From the NCBI GenBank assembly GCA_038325765.1, contig JBBQJI010000026.1, forward strand, positions 35,845 through 99,844: DNA of 64,000 nucleotides. Direction: 5' to 3'. Each line of letters starts with the position of its first letter. Position 1 is the stretch's first letter. The position numbers and the translations under genes were made by a program. Shown here piece after piece: positions 47,390 through 54,826 of the stretch. Origin of the DNA: Xiheibacterium sp038325765. Its GTDB lineage: Bacteria > Myxococcota_A > Polyangia > Nannocystales > Nannocystaceae. The notes beneath the pieces were generated by a model. It was given only the letters and a program-made list of their open reading frames with translations. It was not told the origin of the DNA and ran no database searches.

Positions 47390-48268
47390 TCACTTCACGC
47401 CCGACGCGCTCCACACGAACGTGTACTTGAGCTTCGCGCAGTTGCCGGGCATCGCGTCGGCGACCTTCTTGGGCGGCTTGGGGATCTCCAGGCTCTCGAG
47501 GGCGAGGCGCACGGCATTCTTGCCATCTTCGGGGAGGCTGCCGCCCTTGCTCAGCACGCCGTTGTCCTTGATCGAGCCGTCCTTGCAGACCGTCAGCTGG
47601 AACTTGTAGTCGCCCTTCGCAGCCTTCGCAGCGTAGGCGCCGATCGGCATGTTGTTGAGCTTCTTCATGACCTCGGTCGCCCACGGATCGCCATCGCGGG
47701 TGAGGTCGTCCCAGCCCTCGGGATCGCCGAAGGGATCGCCTTGGTTCTGCTGAACGGTCGGCAGATCCTTCTTGAAGGGGGTGTTCGAGGTCGTCGGCAG
47801 CTTCGCGGTCGGCAGCTTCTTGTCCTTGTTGTCCTGGTACTTCGGCTTTTCCTTCGCGATGACCTTCGGCTTGTCTTCGGGGGGAGTCTCCGACGGCTTG
47901 ACGGTCTCGTCCGTCGTGACCGTGTCCTTCGTCGGCTCGGTCTCGGACCAGTCCTCGGCGCGCGTCTCCTGCACGACGATCTTCTGCGGAATTTCCTTCT
48001 CGTCGAGCTTCTCGCCGAGCCGCGCGATCGTGCCGGGCGTGAAGTCGATCTCGAACTCGTCCTCGGCGTCGGCAGCGGCGTCGGCAGCGGCGGCGGCCTT
48101 GGCCATGGCATCACCCCCGAGGAACAGCGCGAGCGACGTCAACGCCACGCCACTGATCCCGCCGACGAACGCGAGCGGATTGCGGAAGAGTTCGACGGCG
48201 TCGCGGCCGAACGCGAGCAGCAGCGCAGATGCGGGGTTGCCGGTCGCGACACGGATGGGCTGGTTCAT
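47390..48268 (-). CDS. TolA/TonB-like energy-transducing protein
   Basis: 292 aa. One TM helix (about 36-52, GGISGVALTSLALFLGG), a long charged region rich in Glu, Lys, Pro and Thr, and a C-terminal domain (YKFQLTVCKDGSIKDNG...GNCAKLKYTFVW) resembling TonB-C/TolA domains with two Cys. It spans the periplasm to link the TolQR motor to outer-membrane partners. ATG 48268 overlaps the tolR stop (ATGA). Confidence 0.85.
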   Translation of the reverse strand: MNQPIRVATGNPASALLLAFGRDAVELFRNPLAFVGGISGVALTSLALFLGGDAMAKAAAAADAAADAEDEFEIDFTPGTIARLGEKLDEKEIPQKIVVQETRAEDWSETEPTKDTVTTDETVKPSETPPEDKPKVIAKEKPKYQDNKDKKLPTAKLPTTSNTPFKKDLPTVQQNQGDPFGDPEGWDDLTRDGDPWATEVMKKLNNMPIGAYAAKAAKGDYKFQLTVCKDGSIKDNGVLSKGGSLPEDGKNAVRLALESLEIPKPPKKVADAMPGNCAKLKYTFVWSASGVK

Positions 48269-48720
48269 GGTGTTGCCTGACCTCGCAGTGCCTTCTCATC
48301 GGGGTTGGTGACGAACCCGACGGACCCGATGTCGGCCTGCTTGAGGGCGATGAGAACATCAACGATCCGGTCGAACGGTACGTTCTGATCGCCCTGGAGA
48401 AAAACCATGCCGTCCTCTTGGATCTTCACGTTGGCCGCCAACTCCTGCTGCATCTGCGCGGGGTCGGCGGACATCGGCAAGGTGCCGAGGAACACGTTGC
48501 CGGCCTTGTCCACGGAGATCACGCCGTACAGGAACTGCGCCTCGGTCATCAGCTTGCCGTGCCCGGGGGGTAGCTCCACCGGGACACCCTCGGGCGCCAT
48601 CATTGGGCTCGCCACCATGAAGATGATGAGCAGACACAGCATGACGTCCACCATCGGGGTGACGTTGATGCCGCTGACAGGACCGCCGTCCTCCGCAAAG
48701 TCGTCGTGGATGATCGACAT
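48265..48720 (-). CDS. tolR: ExbD/TolR-family motor protein
   Basis: 151 aa. N-terminal NVTPMVDVMLCLLIIFMVA carries the essential Asp in the TM helix. The rest is a periplasmic ExbD/TolR domain. With TolQ it harvests the proton gradient. 9 nt after tolQ and overlapping the TolA-like start. Confidence 0.93.
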   Translation of the reverse strand: MSIIHDDFAEDGGPVSGINVTPMVDVMLCLLIIFMVASPMMAPEGVPVELPPGHGKLMTEAQFLYGVISVDKAGNVFLGTLPMSADPAQMQQELAANVKIQEDGMVFLQGDQNVPFDRIVDVLIALKQADIGSVGFVTNPDEKALRGQATP

Positions 48721-48729
48721 GACGACCGC

Positions 48730-49452
48730 CTAGAAGAAGTGCCGCTTGACGATGTTCGTGAAATCGTTGCCGAAGTTCTGCATCTCGGCGCCCAGCACCT
48801 TGAGGCGGCGCTGGAAGTAGTTGTACATGATGAGGGCGGGGACGGCGCTCGCGAGCGAGGCGGCCGTCGCGATGAGGGCCTCGGCGATCGGGCCCGACAC
48901 CACGGCGAGATCCGCGGAGCCGGTGGCGGCGATCGCGGTGAACGCCTCGATGATGCCCCACACCGTGCCGAACAGCCCCACGAAGGGCGCCGCCGAGCCG
49001 GTCGTCGCGAGGAACGGCAGCAGGCTCTCGAGCTTGGTCTGCTCGCTGGTGCGCGCGCGCGCGAGGGCGCGCTCGATGTTGCCCGCGTCGCCGAGCTTCT
49101 CGTGCATGCTCTGGTCGCCGGTCATCTGCTGGGCGGCGGCGGCGGCCTTCTTCACCTTCGACAGCTCGATGTAGCCGGCGCGGAACATGGCCGCGATCGG
49201 GCTGTACTTGAGCTGCTCGGCGACGCGATAGATGTCGTCGAGGCGCTTGCTGTCCCAGAACTTGTCCAAGAACGTGACCGACTGCGCCTGGGCCATCGAC
49301 ACGTGGATGAGCTTGTAGAACGACACGAAGACCGTCAGGACCATGAAGATGGTCAAGATGATCGAGACGCCGAGCACGATCCCCTTCGCGCCGTACATGA
49401 GGTGGATGACGTCGATCTCGCCCAGCAGCGGGGATGCGAGGAGCGAGGCCAT
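48730..49452 (-). CDS. tolQ: MotA/TolQ/ExbB-family proton channel
   Basis: 240 aa from ATG 49452. Three TM helices (about 25-50, 130-160, 175-205), with the ExbB signature LLPFLATTGSAAPFVGLFGT and the pore Thr/Ser pair in TGSADLAVVSGPIAEALIATA. It is the stator of the Tol motor. First gene of tolQ-tolR-tolA-like-tolB. TAACGT lies upstream with a leader of about 36 nt. Confidence 0.93.
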   Translation of the reverse strand: MASLLASPLLGEIDVIHLMYGAKGIVLGVSIILTIFMVLTVFVSFYKLIHVSMAQAQSVTFLDKFWDSKRLDDIYRVAEQLKYSPIAAMFRAGYIELSKVKKAAAAAQQMTGDQSMHEKLGDAGNIERALARARTSEQTKLESLLPFLATTGSAAPFVGLFGTVWGIIEAFTAIAATGSADLAVVSGPIAEALIATAASLASAVPALIMYNYFQRRLKVLGAEMQNFGNDFTNIVKRHFF

Positions 49453-49625
49453 GGGGGAAGGTGGGGGCACGGGCACGGCCCGCGGACGTTACCACGGCGG
49501 CCGCGCGCCATGAAACCGCCGCCGAGCACCGGCGGGCGCGGCGGTGCCGTGGGTCACGCCGCCGAATTCGTAGCCGATCGGGCCCGATCGGGGACAGGCG
49601 GGCGCCGATCCGCGCGTCGCCTTGT

Positions 49626-49631
49626 TATGCT
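49626..49631 (+). promoter_or_regulatory. -10-like TATGCT of lipoprotein trio
   Basis: TATGCT ends 15 nt before ATG 49647; spacing suggests a very short leader. Confidence 0.45.
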
Positions 49632-49646
49632 CGGCGCGCGTTCCGA

Positions 49647-50240
49647 ATGCCGCTGCGCTCCACCACCGGCCCCTCGGCCCGCGGCCCGAAGCGGCCCCGG
49701 CGAATCGCGGCATTGACCGCCGCGCTCGCGGCGGCGCTCGCTGCCCTCGCCACCGGCTGCACCGTCGACTCCGGCGTCGTCGAGCTCAACTGGGCGTTCG
49801 TCGACCGCGACGGCGATCCCATCTTTCCCGCCGGGCAGTTCTCGCTGGGGCGCGGCGACGCCTGCGACCTGCCGGGCTCCGCGGGCGTCGCCGTCGATCT
49901 GGAGATCGAGCTCGACATCTGCGACGCGTCCTGCGGCGGATCGTGCGAGGGCGACTGCCGCATCATGCCGGCCGCCCGCGGTTACTGCGACTCGGCGCGC
50001 TTCACCCTGACCGACGTGCCGGCCTCGGGCGACCCGTACCTGTTCTTCCTCCGCGCGGTGGTGGTCACACCGACGGCCGAGTGCGCAGCGCCGCCACCCG
50101 ATTGCATCGCCGTGCCGGGGCCGCGCGAACGCACCGTCTCCCGCGGGCTGGTCACGGATCTCCAGGTGCTGCAGTTGGTGGTGGACGTCGACCTCGGTAC
50201 CGACGACGCCCTCGATCTGGAGGCCTGCGGCTGTGGGTGA
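49647..50240 (+). CDS. Lipoprotein, first of a tandem trio
   Basis: 197 aa. The signal peptide ends ALATGC. The domain opens with VELNWAFVDRDGDPIF, shared in spirit with the next two genes (W plus DRDG). Many cysteines (CDASCGGSCEGDC). It ends in a beta-strand-like VLQLVVDVDLG. No known family. Its stop overlaps the next gene's start by 8 nt, so the two are coupled. Confidence 0.75.
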   Translation: MPLRSTTGPSARGPKRPRRIAALTAALAAALAALATGCTVDSGVVELNWAFVDRDGDPIFPAGQFSLGRGDACDLPGSAGVAVDLEIELDICDASCGGSCEGDCRIMPAARGYCDSARFTLTDVPASGDPYLFFLRAVVVTPTAECAAPPPDCIAVPGPRERTVSRGLVTDLQVLQLVVDVDLGTDDALDLEACGCG

Positions 50241-51003
50241 TCGCGCCTGGCTCGTCGCACTGCTGCTCGGCGGCTGCGTGTTCCCCTCGGACAGCCCGAC
50301 CGGCATCGAATTCTCGTGGGCGCTGTTCGAGGTCGAGCCGAGCGATGGCGACGACGGCCGGCGCGTGTTGACGTGCGCGGCGCAGGGCGTCGACACGGTC
50401 GCGGTCCAGATCGACGACATCGATGATCCGGAACGCGCGGGCAGGTTTCGCTTCGCGTGCGACGACGGCTATCAGACCGCCAGCGACCTCGCACGCAGCT
50501 CGTCGGCGGCGTTCCTCGAGCTGGATCCGGGCGAGTACGACGTCGCGCTGTTCTCCGACGCGCCCGAGCAGCCACTCGAGCCGCTCGCGGTGCGCACCGT
50601 CGACGTGCTCGAGCGGGCGGTCACCCTCGAGCTGTGGGAGTTCACGCTCGCGCCGGTGAACTGGACTCTGGCACTGAAGTCGGAGGGCGCGTGCACCGAG
50701 GTCGCCTTCAGCCTCTTCTACGCCGATCCCCAGGGCAGCCTCGGTGCGATCGACTTCGACGAGGACGGCACGCCCGAGCCGGTGCTCTACCGCGAGACGC
50801 TGGTCTCGGATCGTGGACTCGGGGTCGCGGGCCAGGGCAGCGCATGCGCCGAGATCCACGGCACCCATCGCTTCGTGAGCCTCGACCGCGGGCGCTACCG
50901 CCTCGAGATCGCCGTTGACGGCGCACAGTGTGCGATCGAGGTCGACCTCGGCGCATCCGTGACGACGCCGATCGATCTGGCGGCGCTGCCCTGCGGCGAC
51001 TGA
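50233..51003 (+). CDS. Lipoprotein, second of a tandem trio
   Basis: 256 aa from GTG 50233. The signal peptide ends LLLGGC. It starts with GIEFSWALFEVEPSDGDD, the same opening as its neighbours, and holds strands spaced like an Ig- or carbohydrate-binding-type sandwich (YDVALFSDAPEQP). Function unknown; likely a duplicate of the neighbouring lipoproteins. Confidence 0.75.
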   Translation: MGDRAWLVALLLGGCVFPSDSPTGIEFSWALFEVEPSDGDDGRRVLTCAAQGVDTVAVQIDDIDDPERAGRFRFACDDGYQTASDLARSSSAAFLELDPGEYDVALFSDAPEQPLEPLAVRTVDVLERAVTLELWEFTLAPVNWTLALKSEGACTEVAFSLFYADPQGSLGAIDFDEDGTPEPVLYRETLVSDRGLGVAGQGSACAEIHGTHRFVSLDRGRYRLEIAVDGAQCAIEVDLGASVTTPIDLAALPCGD

Positions 51004-51080
51004 CCGCCGGCGGCCGGGCGAGAGCGGCGCGCGGGCCGGATTCGGTGGCATCGCCTGCGACCGGCCGGGGGGACAAGTGC

Positions 51081-51086
51081 TAAGGT
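51081..51086 (+). promoter_or_regulatory. -10-like TAAGGT of third trio gene
   Basis: TAAGGT ends 8 nt before GTG 51095, deciding the start over an in-frame ATG at 51077. Confidence 0.45.
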
Positions 51087-51094
51087 CCGCGCAC

Positions 51095-52444
51095 GTGAAC
51101 GTCCGCCTGACCCTCGGTGCGCTGCTGCCGGTCGCGCTCGTCGCATGCCGCGAGCCGCCGGCGTTCCGGGCCCGGTGGTCGGTCATCGATCGCGACGGCG
51201 ACGTGCGGGCCACGACCGAGTCACAGGAGTGCTCGACCCTCGGCATCAACACCGTGCGCGTACGGGTCTTCGACGAGGACGGGCTGGTCGTCGAGGCGTT
51301 CCATCCCTGCTTCGCCGGCGGCTTCGCCGACGAGGACGTCACCGTCCGCGGTCCTGCCCTCTCGCCGGGGCCGTACGCCGTCGAGGTCCGGGGCGTGCAG
51401 CGCAACCTCGAGCCCTGGCCGGTCGCCATCGCCGCAACCGACGGTGAGCTGACCGAGTGCAGCCTCGACGACGTCGCCTGCGATCCGCGCGACATCGCCT
51501 GCGACTGCGCCACCTTCGAGGCCCGCGACGGTCGCGTCGCGCGGCTCGTCGACTTCGAGCTCGCCGCCCCCGACGAGTGCGTCGACGGCATCGACAACGA
51601 CAACGATGGCCTGCTCGACACCAACGATCCGTCGTGCGCGCAGGGCAACGTGCCCGGCCACGAGGGCGACCCGGTGAGCAGAGTGCAGTTCCGGATCCTG
51701 TTGAGCCTGCTCGGCGGCAACGACGGCGCCTCGTGCCTCGCGCTCGGATTGTCGGACCTGCGCGCGCGCCTGTGCCTCCGCGATCCCGGCGCCGACCTCG
51801 GGCCCTGCGACGACGAGGCGCTGCAGAATGTGCTCGCGTGTCGCGACGGCGAGCCGGTGTACTTCGAAGAGACCCTGCCCCAGGGCGAGTACACCCTGGA
51901 GATCGTCGCCCGCGATCCGCAGGGCGAGGTGCGCACGCTCCCGTCGCGCTTCGCCCTCACGGTGGCCGAGGGCGCCGGGGCGTTCGTGCCGATCGACCTG
52001 GCCTTCGGCGCACAGTCGTTCGAGCCGCCCATCGAGGCATCCGCGGGCTTCGTGCTCGCTTTCGAGGATCCCGCGACCGAGGGCTCGCGGGGCTGCGCGC
52101 CCTCGCCCGGCCAAGAGGGCGCGACGATCGCCGACGTCGGGCTCGAGATCCTCGATGCGCATGGTGGCGCCCTGGGCACCGCCGTGACGCTCGCCGACGG
52201 CACCGCGCTCGATGGGGCACCGCTCGCGTGCCCCAGCAGCGTGCTGCGGACCGAGGTGCTGATGTGGGGTGGGTACTCGCTGCGGGTGGTCACTCGCGCC
52301 GCCGACGGCACCGTCTGCCACACCACCGACGGCGCGGGTGTCGAGGGCGCGGACGCACCGCTGCGACTGGCACCCACCACGTTGTCGCTCGTGGTGCCCG
52401 CCGTCGTCGACGGCGACGGCGAGCCGCCCCCGGCCTGCCGCTGA
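51095..52444 (+). CDS. Lipoprotein, third of a tandem trio, with Ca-type motif
   Basis: 449 aa from GTG 51095, chosen because TAAGGT sits 8 nt upstream and the signal peptide (RLTLGALLPVALVAC) begins there. It opens with RARWSVIDRDGDVRA like its upstream neighbours and looks like two such domains in tandem. DGIDNDNDGLLDTNDPSC is a Ca-binding-type motif common in myxobacterial surface proteins. Its own promoter suggests separate transcription from the first two genes. Confidence 0.77.
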   Translation: MNVRLTLGALLPVALVACREPPAFRARWSVIDRDGDVRATTESQECSTLGINTVRVRVFDEDGLVVEAFHPCFAGGFADEDVTVRGPALSPGPYAVEVRGVQRNLEPWPVAIAATDGELTECSLDDVACDPRDIACDCATFEARDGRVARLVDFELAAPDECVDGIDNDNDGLLDTNDPSCAQGNVPGHEGDPVSRVQFRILLSLLGGNDGASCLALGLSDLRARLCLRDPGADLGPCDDEALQNVLACRDGEPVYFEETLPQGEYTLEIVARDPQGEVRTLPSRFALTVAEGAGAFVPIDLAFGAQSFEPPIEASAGFVLAFEDPATEGSRGCAPSPGQEGATIADVGLEILDAHGGALGTAVTLADGTALDGAPLACPSSVLRTEVLMWGGYSLRVVTRAADGTVCHTTDGAGVEGADAPLRLAPTTLSLVVPAVVDGDGEPPPACR

Positions 52445-52455
52445 CGCGCTCAGCG
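52439..52455. terminator. Small hairpin formed by two convergent stop codons
   Basis: CGCTGA and TCAGCG pair around CGCGC. The TGA of the third lipoprotein and the TCA (TGA on minus) of the trypsin-like gene lie in the stem. Only 6 bp and no T-run. Confidence 0.35.
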
Positions 52456-54798
52456 AAACAGCAGCGCGGAGAGCTCGGTGACCATCTTCTGGGCCGCGGC
52501 GCCCTTGAACACCGCCCCCTCCAGCATCGCGCCGCCCTCGCGCGCCGTGTCGCGCTCGATGCCGGACTTGCCGAGCTTGTAGGCCTGCGACACGGTCTTG
52601 GGGTTGGAGGTGCCCGCGATCGCGACGCGATCGAAGCGACCGTCGTCGTTTGAATCGTAGAACGCCCAGATCACACCGTTGCCGAAGCGCAGCGACAGCT
52701 CGGCGTCGAACTTGCCGGCGGTCACCAGTTCGAGCGCGCTCGACTTGGCGTTTTTTCCCTTCATCGAGTCCTTGTCGAGATCGGCGAGGATCACCACGGA
52801 TTCGCCGTCGAAGACCGACACCACATGGTTGCCGAACGGTCCCACCGGCGTGAGCCCAGCCGCGTTGGCAGGCATCGGTGAGGGGAAGGAGCTGGCGTCG
52901 TCCTTGGCGCTCGCGCGCGGCGACGCCGGGAAAGCGGTGGCGAAGATCGACTCCAGTCGCGCGACCCGCTGCTTGTCGCCGACCAACGCGGGTCGCAGCA
53001 GCATGCGACCGAGATGTTGCGTCGCCGGCGACAGGCGGCCTTCAGCGTCGATCGCCGCGGCACCCAGGGCAATGCCTGCGTCGAGCGAGCCGCCCTCGAG
53101 CACGAGATCCATGCGGCCGTCGTGATCGGTGTCGTAGAACACGCGCGTCGGGGCGCCCAGGACGACGAGCACGTCGCCGCGCACGTTGCCGCGGCGCAGC
53201 GCCGTGAGCAGCTGGAGGTCGGGCCCGCCCGCGCGGGCGCGCTTGCCCGCGGACGCCGATGCCCTGGTGCTCGGCACGGAGAGCGCCGCGAGCTGCTTCT
53301 GGTCGATGTCGATGAGCACGCGCTTGTCGAGCCGCGTCTCGATGCGCAACGTGTCGGGCGCGCCGTCCTTGTTGGAGTCCTCGAGCTTGGCGCGTGTCGC
53401 CTGCATGCGCTCGGGCTCGACGACCTCGATGGCACCGGTGGTCAGCGCCGCGACGAACCGCGTGACCGCCGGGCGCACCACCGCCTTGGCGAACTGCGGC
53501 GCGAGATCGACCATGGCGATGCCATCGAGGGTCGCATCCCGCGTCGGCGCACCGTCGGTCAGCGCATAGCCGCGGGTGCTCCCGGTCTCGCCGTCGGCGA
53601 CGATGACCCGATCGAAGACGCCGTCGTCGTCGGTGTCGATGAACGCGAGCGTGTCGGACACCGGGGCGGCGAACGCTTGGGGACGGCGCGGCAGCCGGCC
53701 GTGCTTGACGATCGCCAGCTCGGCGTCGAACGCCCGCGAGGTCTGGAGCTCGACCGCGGTCGGCACCGTCTTCTTGCCGCGGAAGCTGTTCTGGTCGATG
53801 TCGGCCAGGGCGACCTGACACGTCATGTTGTCGCCGCACGGGCCGCTGAACGACAGGGTGTCGGGCTCGCCGTTCTGATCGAAGTCCGACAACGTGCCGA
53901 GGTGACCGGCGCTCGTCCACGGATCGGGCAAGAACGTGCGCGGCGTGGTCGGGATCGCGCTGGTGAAGTCGCGCAGCTCCTTGGCGTGGATGTGGAACGC
54001 CAGCGAGCCCAGGGACACGAACTGATTGAGCGCGGTGCGGACCGCGACGTTGAGCCCCACGATCTCACCGGTGGTCTCGTCGACCAGCGGCCCGCCGCTG
54101 TCACCGGGCAAGATGTTGCAGTCGGTCTGGATCTGACGGCCGGCGTCGGCGGCGGTGGTGTGGATCGCCTCCTCGGTGCGCGCCCGCTCCTCGACCGAGA
54201 GGCCGTCGCGCTGGAGCTGGAAGATCGCGTTGACCTGGTCATCGAGGGTGCCGATCGCGTTGACGGCACAACGCTTGAGCGCCCAGCCGAGCCCGACGCC
54301 GGCGTTGCCGAGCGCAAACACCCGGGCACCGGGGCGTGGGTCGGCGTCGGTGATCCGCAGCGTGGGGAACTCGCGGTCAGCCTTCTGGATCTTCAGGACC
54401 GCCAGATCGCGCTTCTCGTCGATGGCGTGGGCGACGGCGGTGAAGCGGGCGCCCGGGGTCACGCTGCCGTCGGCATTGCGCTGCGGCACCGTGATGGTCG
54501 CGGTGATGCCGAAGTCCTCGTGCTTGCCGGCGGCGATGACGTGGTAGTTCGTCAGCACGAGGCCCGAGGGGTCGATGAACACCCCGGTGCCGTGGCCCCA
54601 CGCCGTGGTCACGAGCACCGTCGCGTCCATCGCCTGGGCGAACACCTCTTCGGCCGTGAGCGGCGGCGACGCCACCGTCTCGACCACCGGCGCCGGATCG
54701 GCCACCGCGACCGCGGGCGCCTGGGCGGGCGCCGTGTCGGGCGTCCGGCGACAGGCACAGAGCAACGCGAGGGTGATGAGCAGGCGAGGATTGGGCAT
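52450..54798 (-). CDS. Trypsin-like (Deg-type) lipoprotein with C-terminal Asp-rich repeats
   Basis: 782 aa. Signal peptide (RLLITLALLCAC) with lipobox Cys. Chymotrypsin-fold triad: His86 in LTNYHVI, Asp131 in KRDLAVLKI, Ser234 in PGDSGGPL. No PDZ domain follows. Instead the C-terminal 450 residues repeat DxDxDGxxD blocks (DFDQNGEPD, DTDDDGVFD, DSNKDGAPD, DTDHDGRMD, DSNDDGRFD), as in VCBS/FG-GAP calcium-binding repeats. I infer a surface protease stabilised by calcium. ATG 54798 is chosen because TACGAT lies 10 nt upstream. Confidence 0.87.
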   Translation of the reverse strand: MPNPRLLITLALLCACRRTPDTAPAQAPAVAVADPAPVVETVASPPLTAEEVFAQAMDATVLVTTAWGHGTGVFIDPSGLVLTNYHVIAAGKHEDFGITATITVPQRNADGSVTPGARFTAVAHAIDEKRDLAVLKIQKADREFPTLRITDADPRPGARVFALGNAGVGLGWALKRCAVNAIGTLDDQVNAIFQLQRDGLSVEERARTEEAIHTTAADAGRQIQTDCNILPGDSGGPLVDETTGEIVGLNVAVRTALNQFVSLGSLAFHIHAKELRDFTSAIPTTPRTFLPDPWTSAGHLGTLSDFDQNGEPDTLSFSGPCGDNMTCQVALADIDQNSFRGKKTVPTAVELQTSRAFDAELAIVKHGRLPRRPQAFAAPVSDTLAFIDTDDDGVFDRVIVADGETGSTRGYALTDGAPTRDATLDGIAMVDLAPQFAKAVVRPAVTRFVAALTTGAIEVVEPERMQATRAKLEDSNKDGAPDTLRIETRLDKRVLIDIDQKQLAALSVPSTRASASAGKRARAGGPDLQLLTALRRGNVRGDVLVVLGAPTRVFYDTDHDGRMDLVLEGGSLDAGIALGAAAIDAEGRLSPATQHLGRMLLRPALVGDKQRVARLESIFATAFPASPRASAKDDASSFPSPMPANAAGLTPVGPFGNHVVSVFDGESVVILADLDKDSMKGKNAKSSALELVTAGKFDAELSLRFGNGVIWAFYDSNDDGRFDRVAIAGTSNPKTVSQAYKLGKSGIERDTAREGGAMLEGAVFKGAAAQKMVTELSALLFR

Positions 54799-54808
54799 GC
54801 GCGACCCC

Positions 54809-54814
54809 ATCGTA
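54809..54814 (-). promoter_or_regulatory. -10-like TACGAT of trypsin-like gene
   Basis: TACGAT on the minus strand overlaps the in-frame ATG at 54810 and ends 10 nt before ATG 54798. Confidence 0.4.
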
Positions 54815-54826
54815 TCAGCGCCGCGA

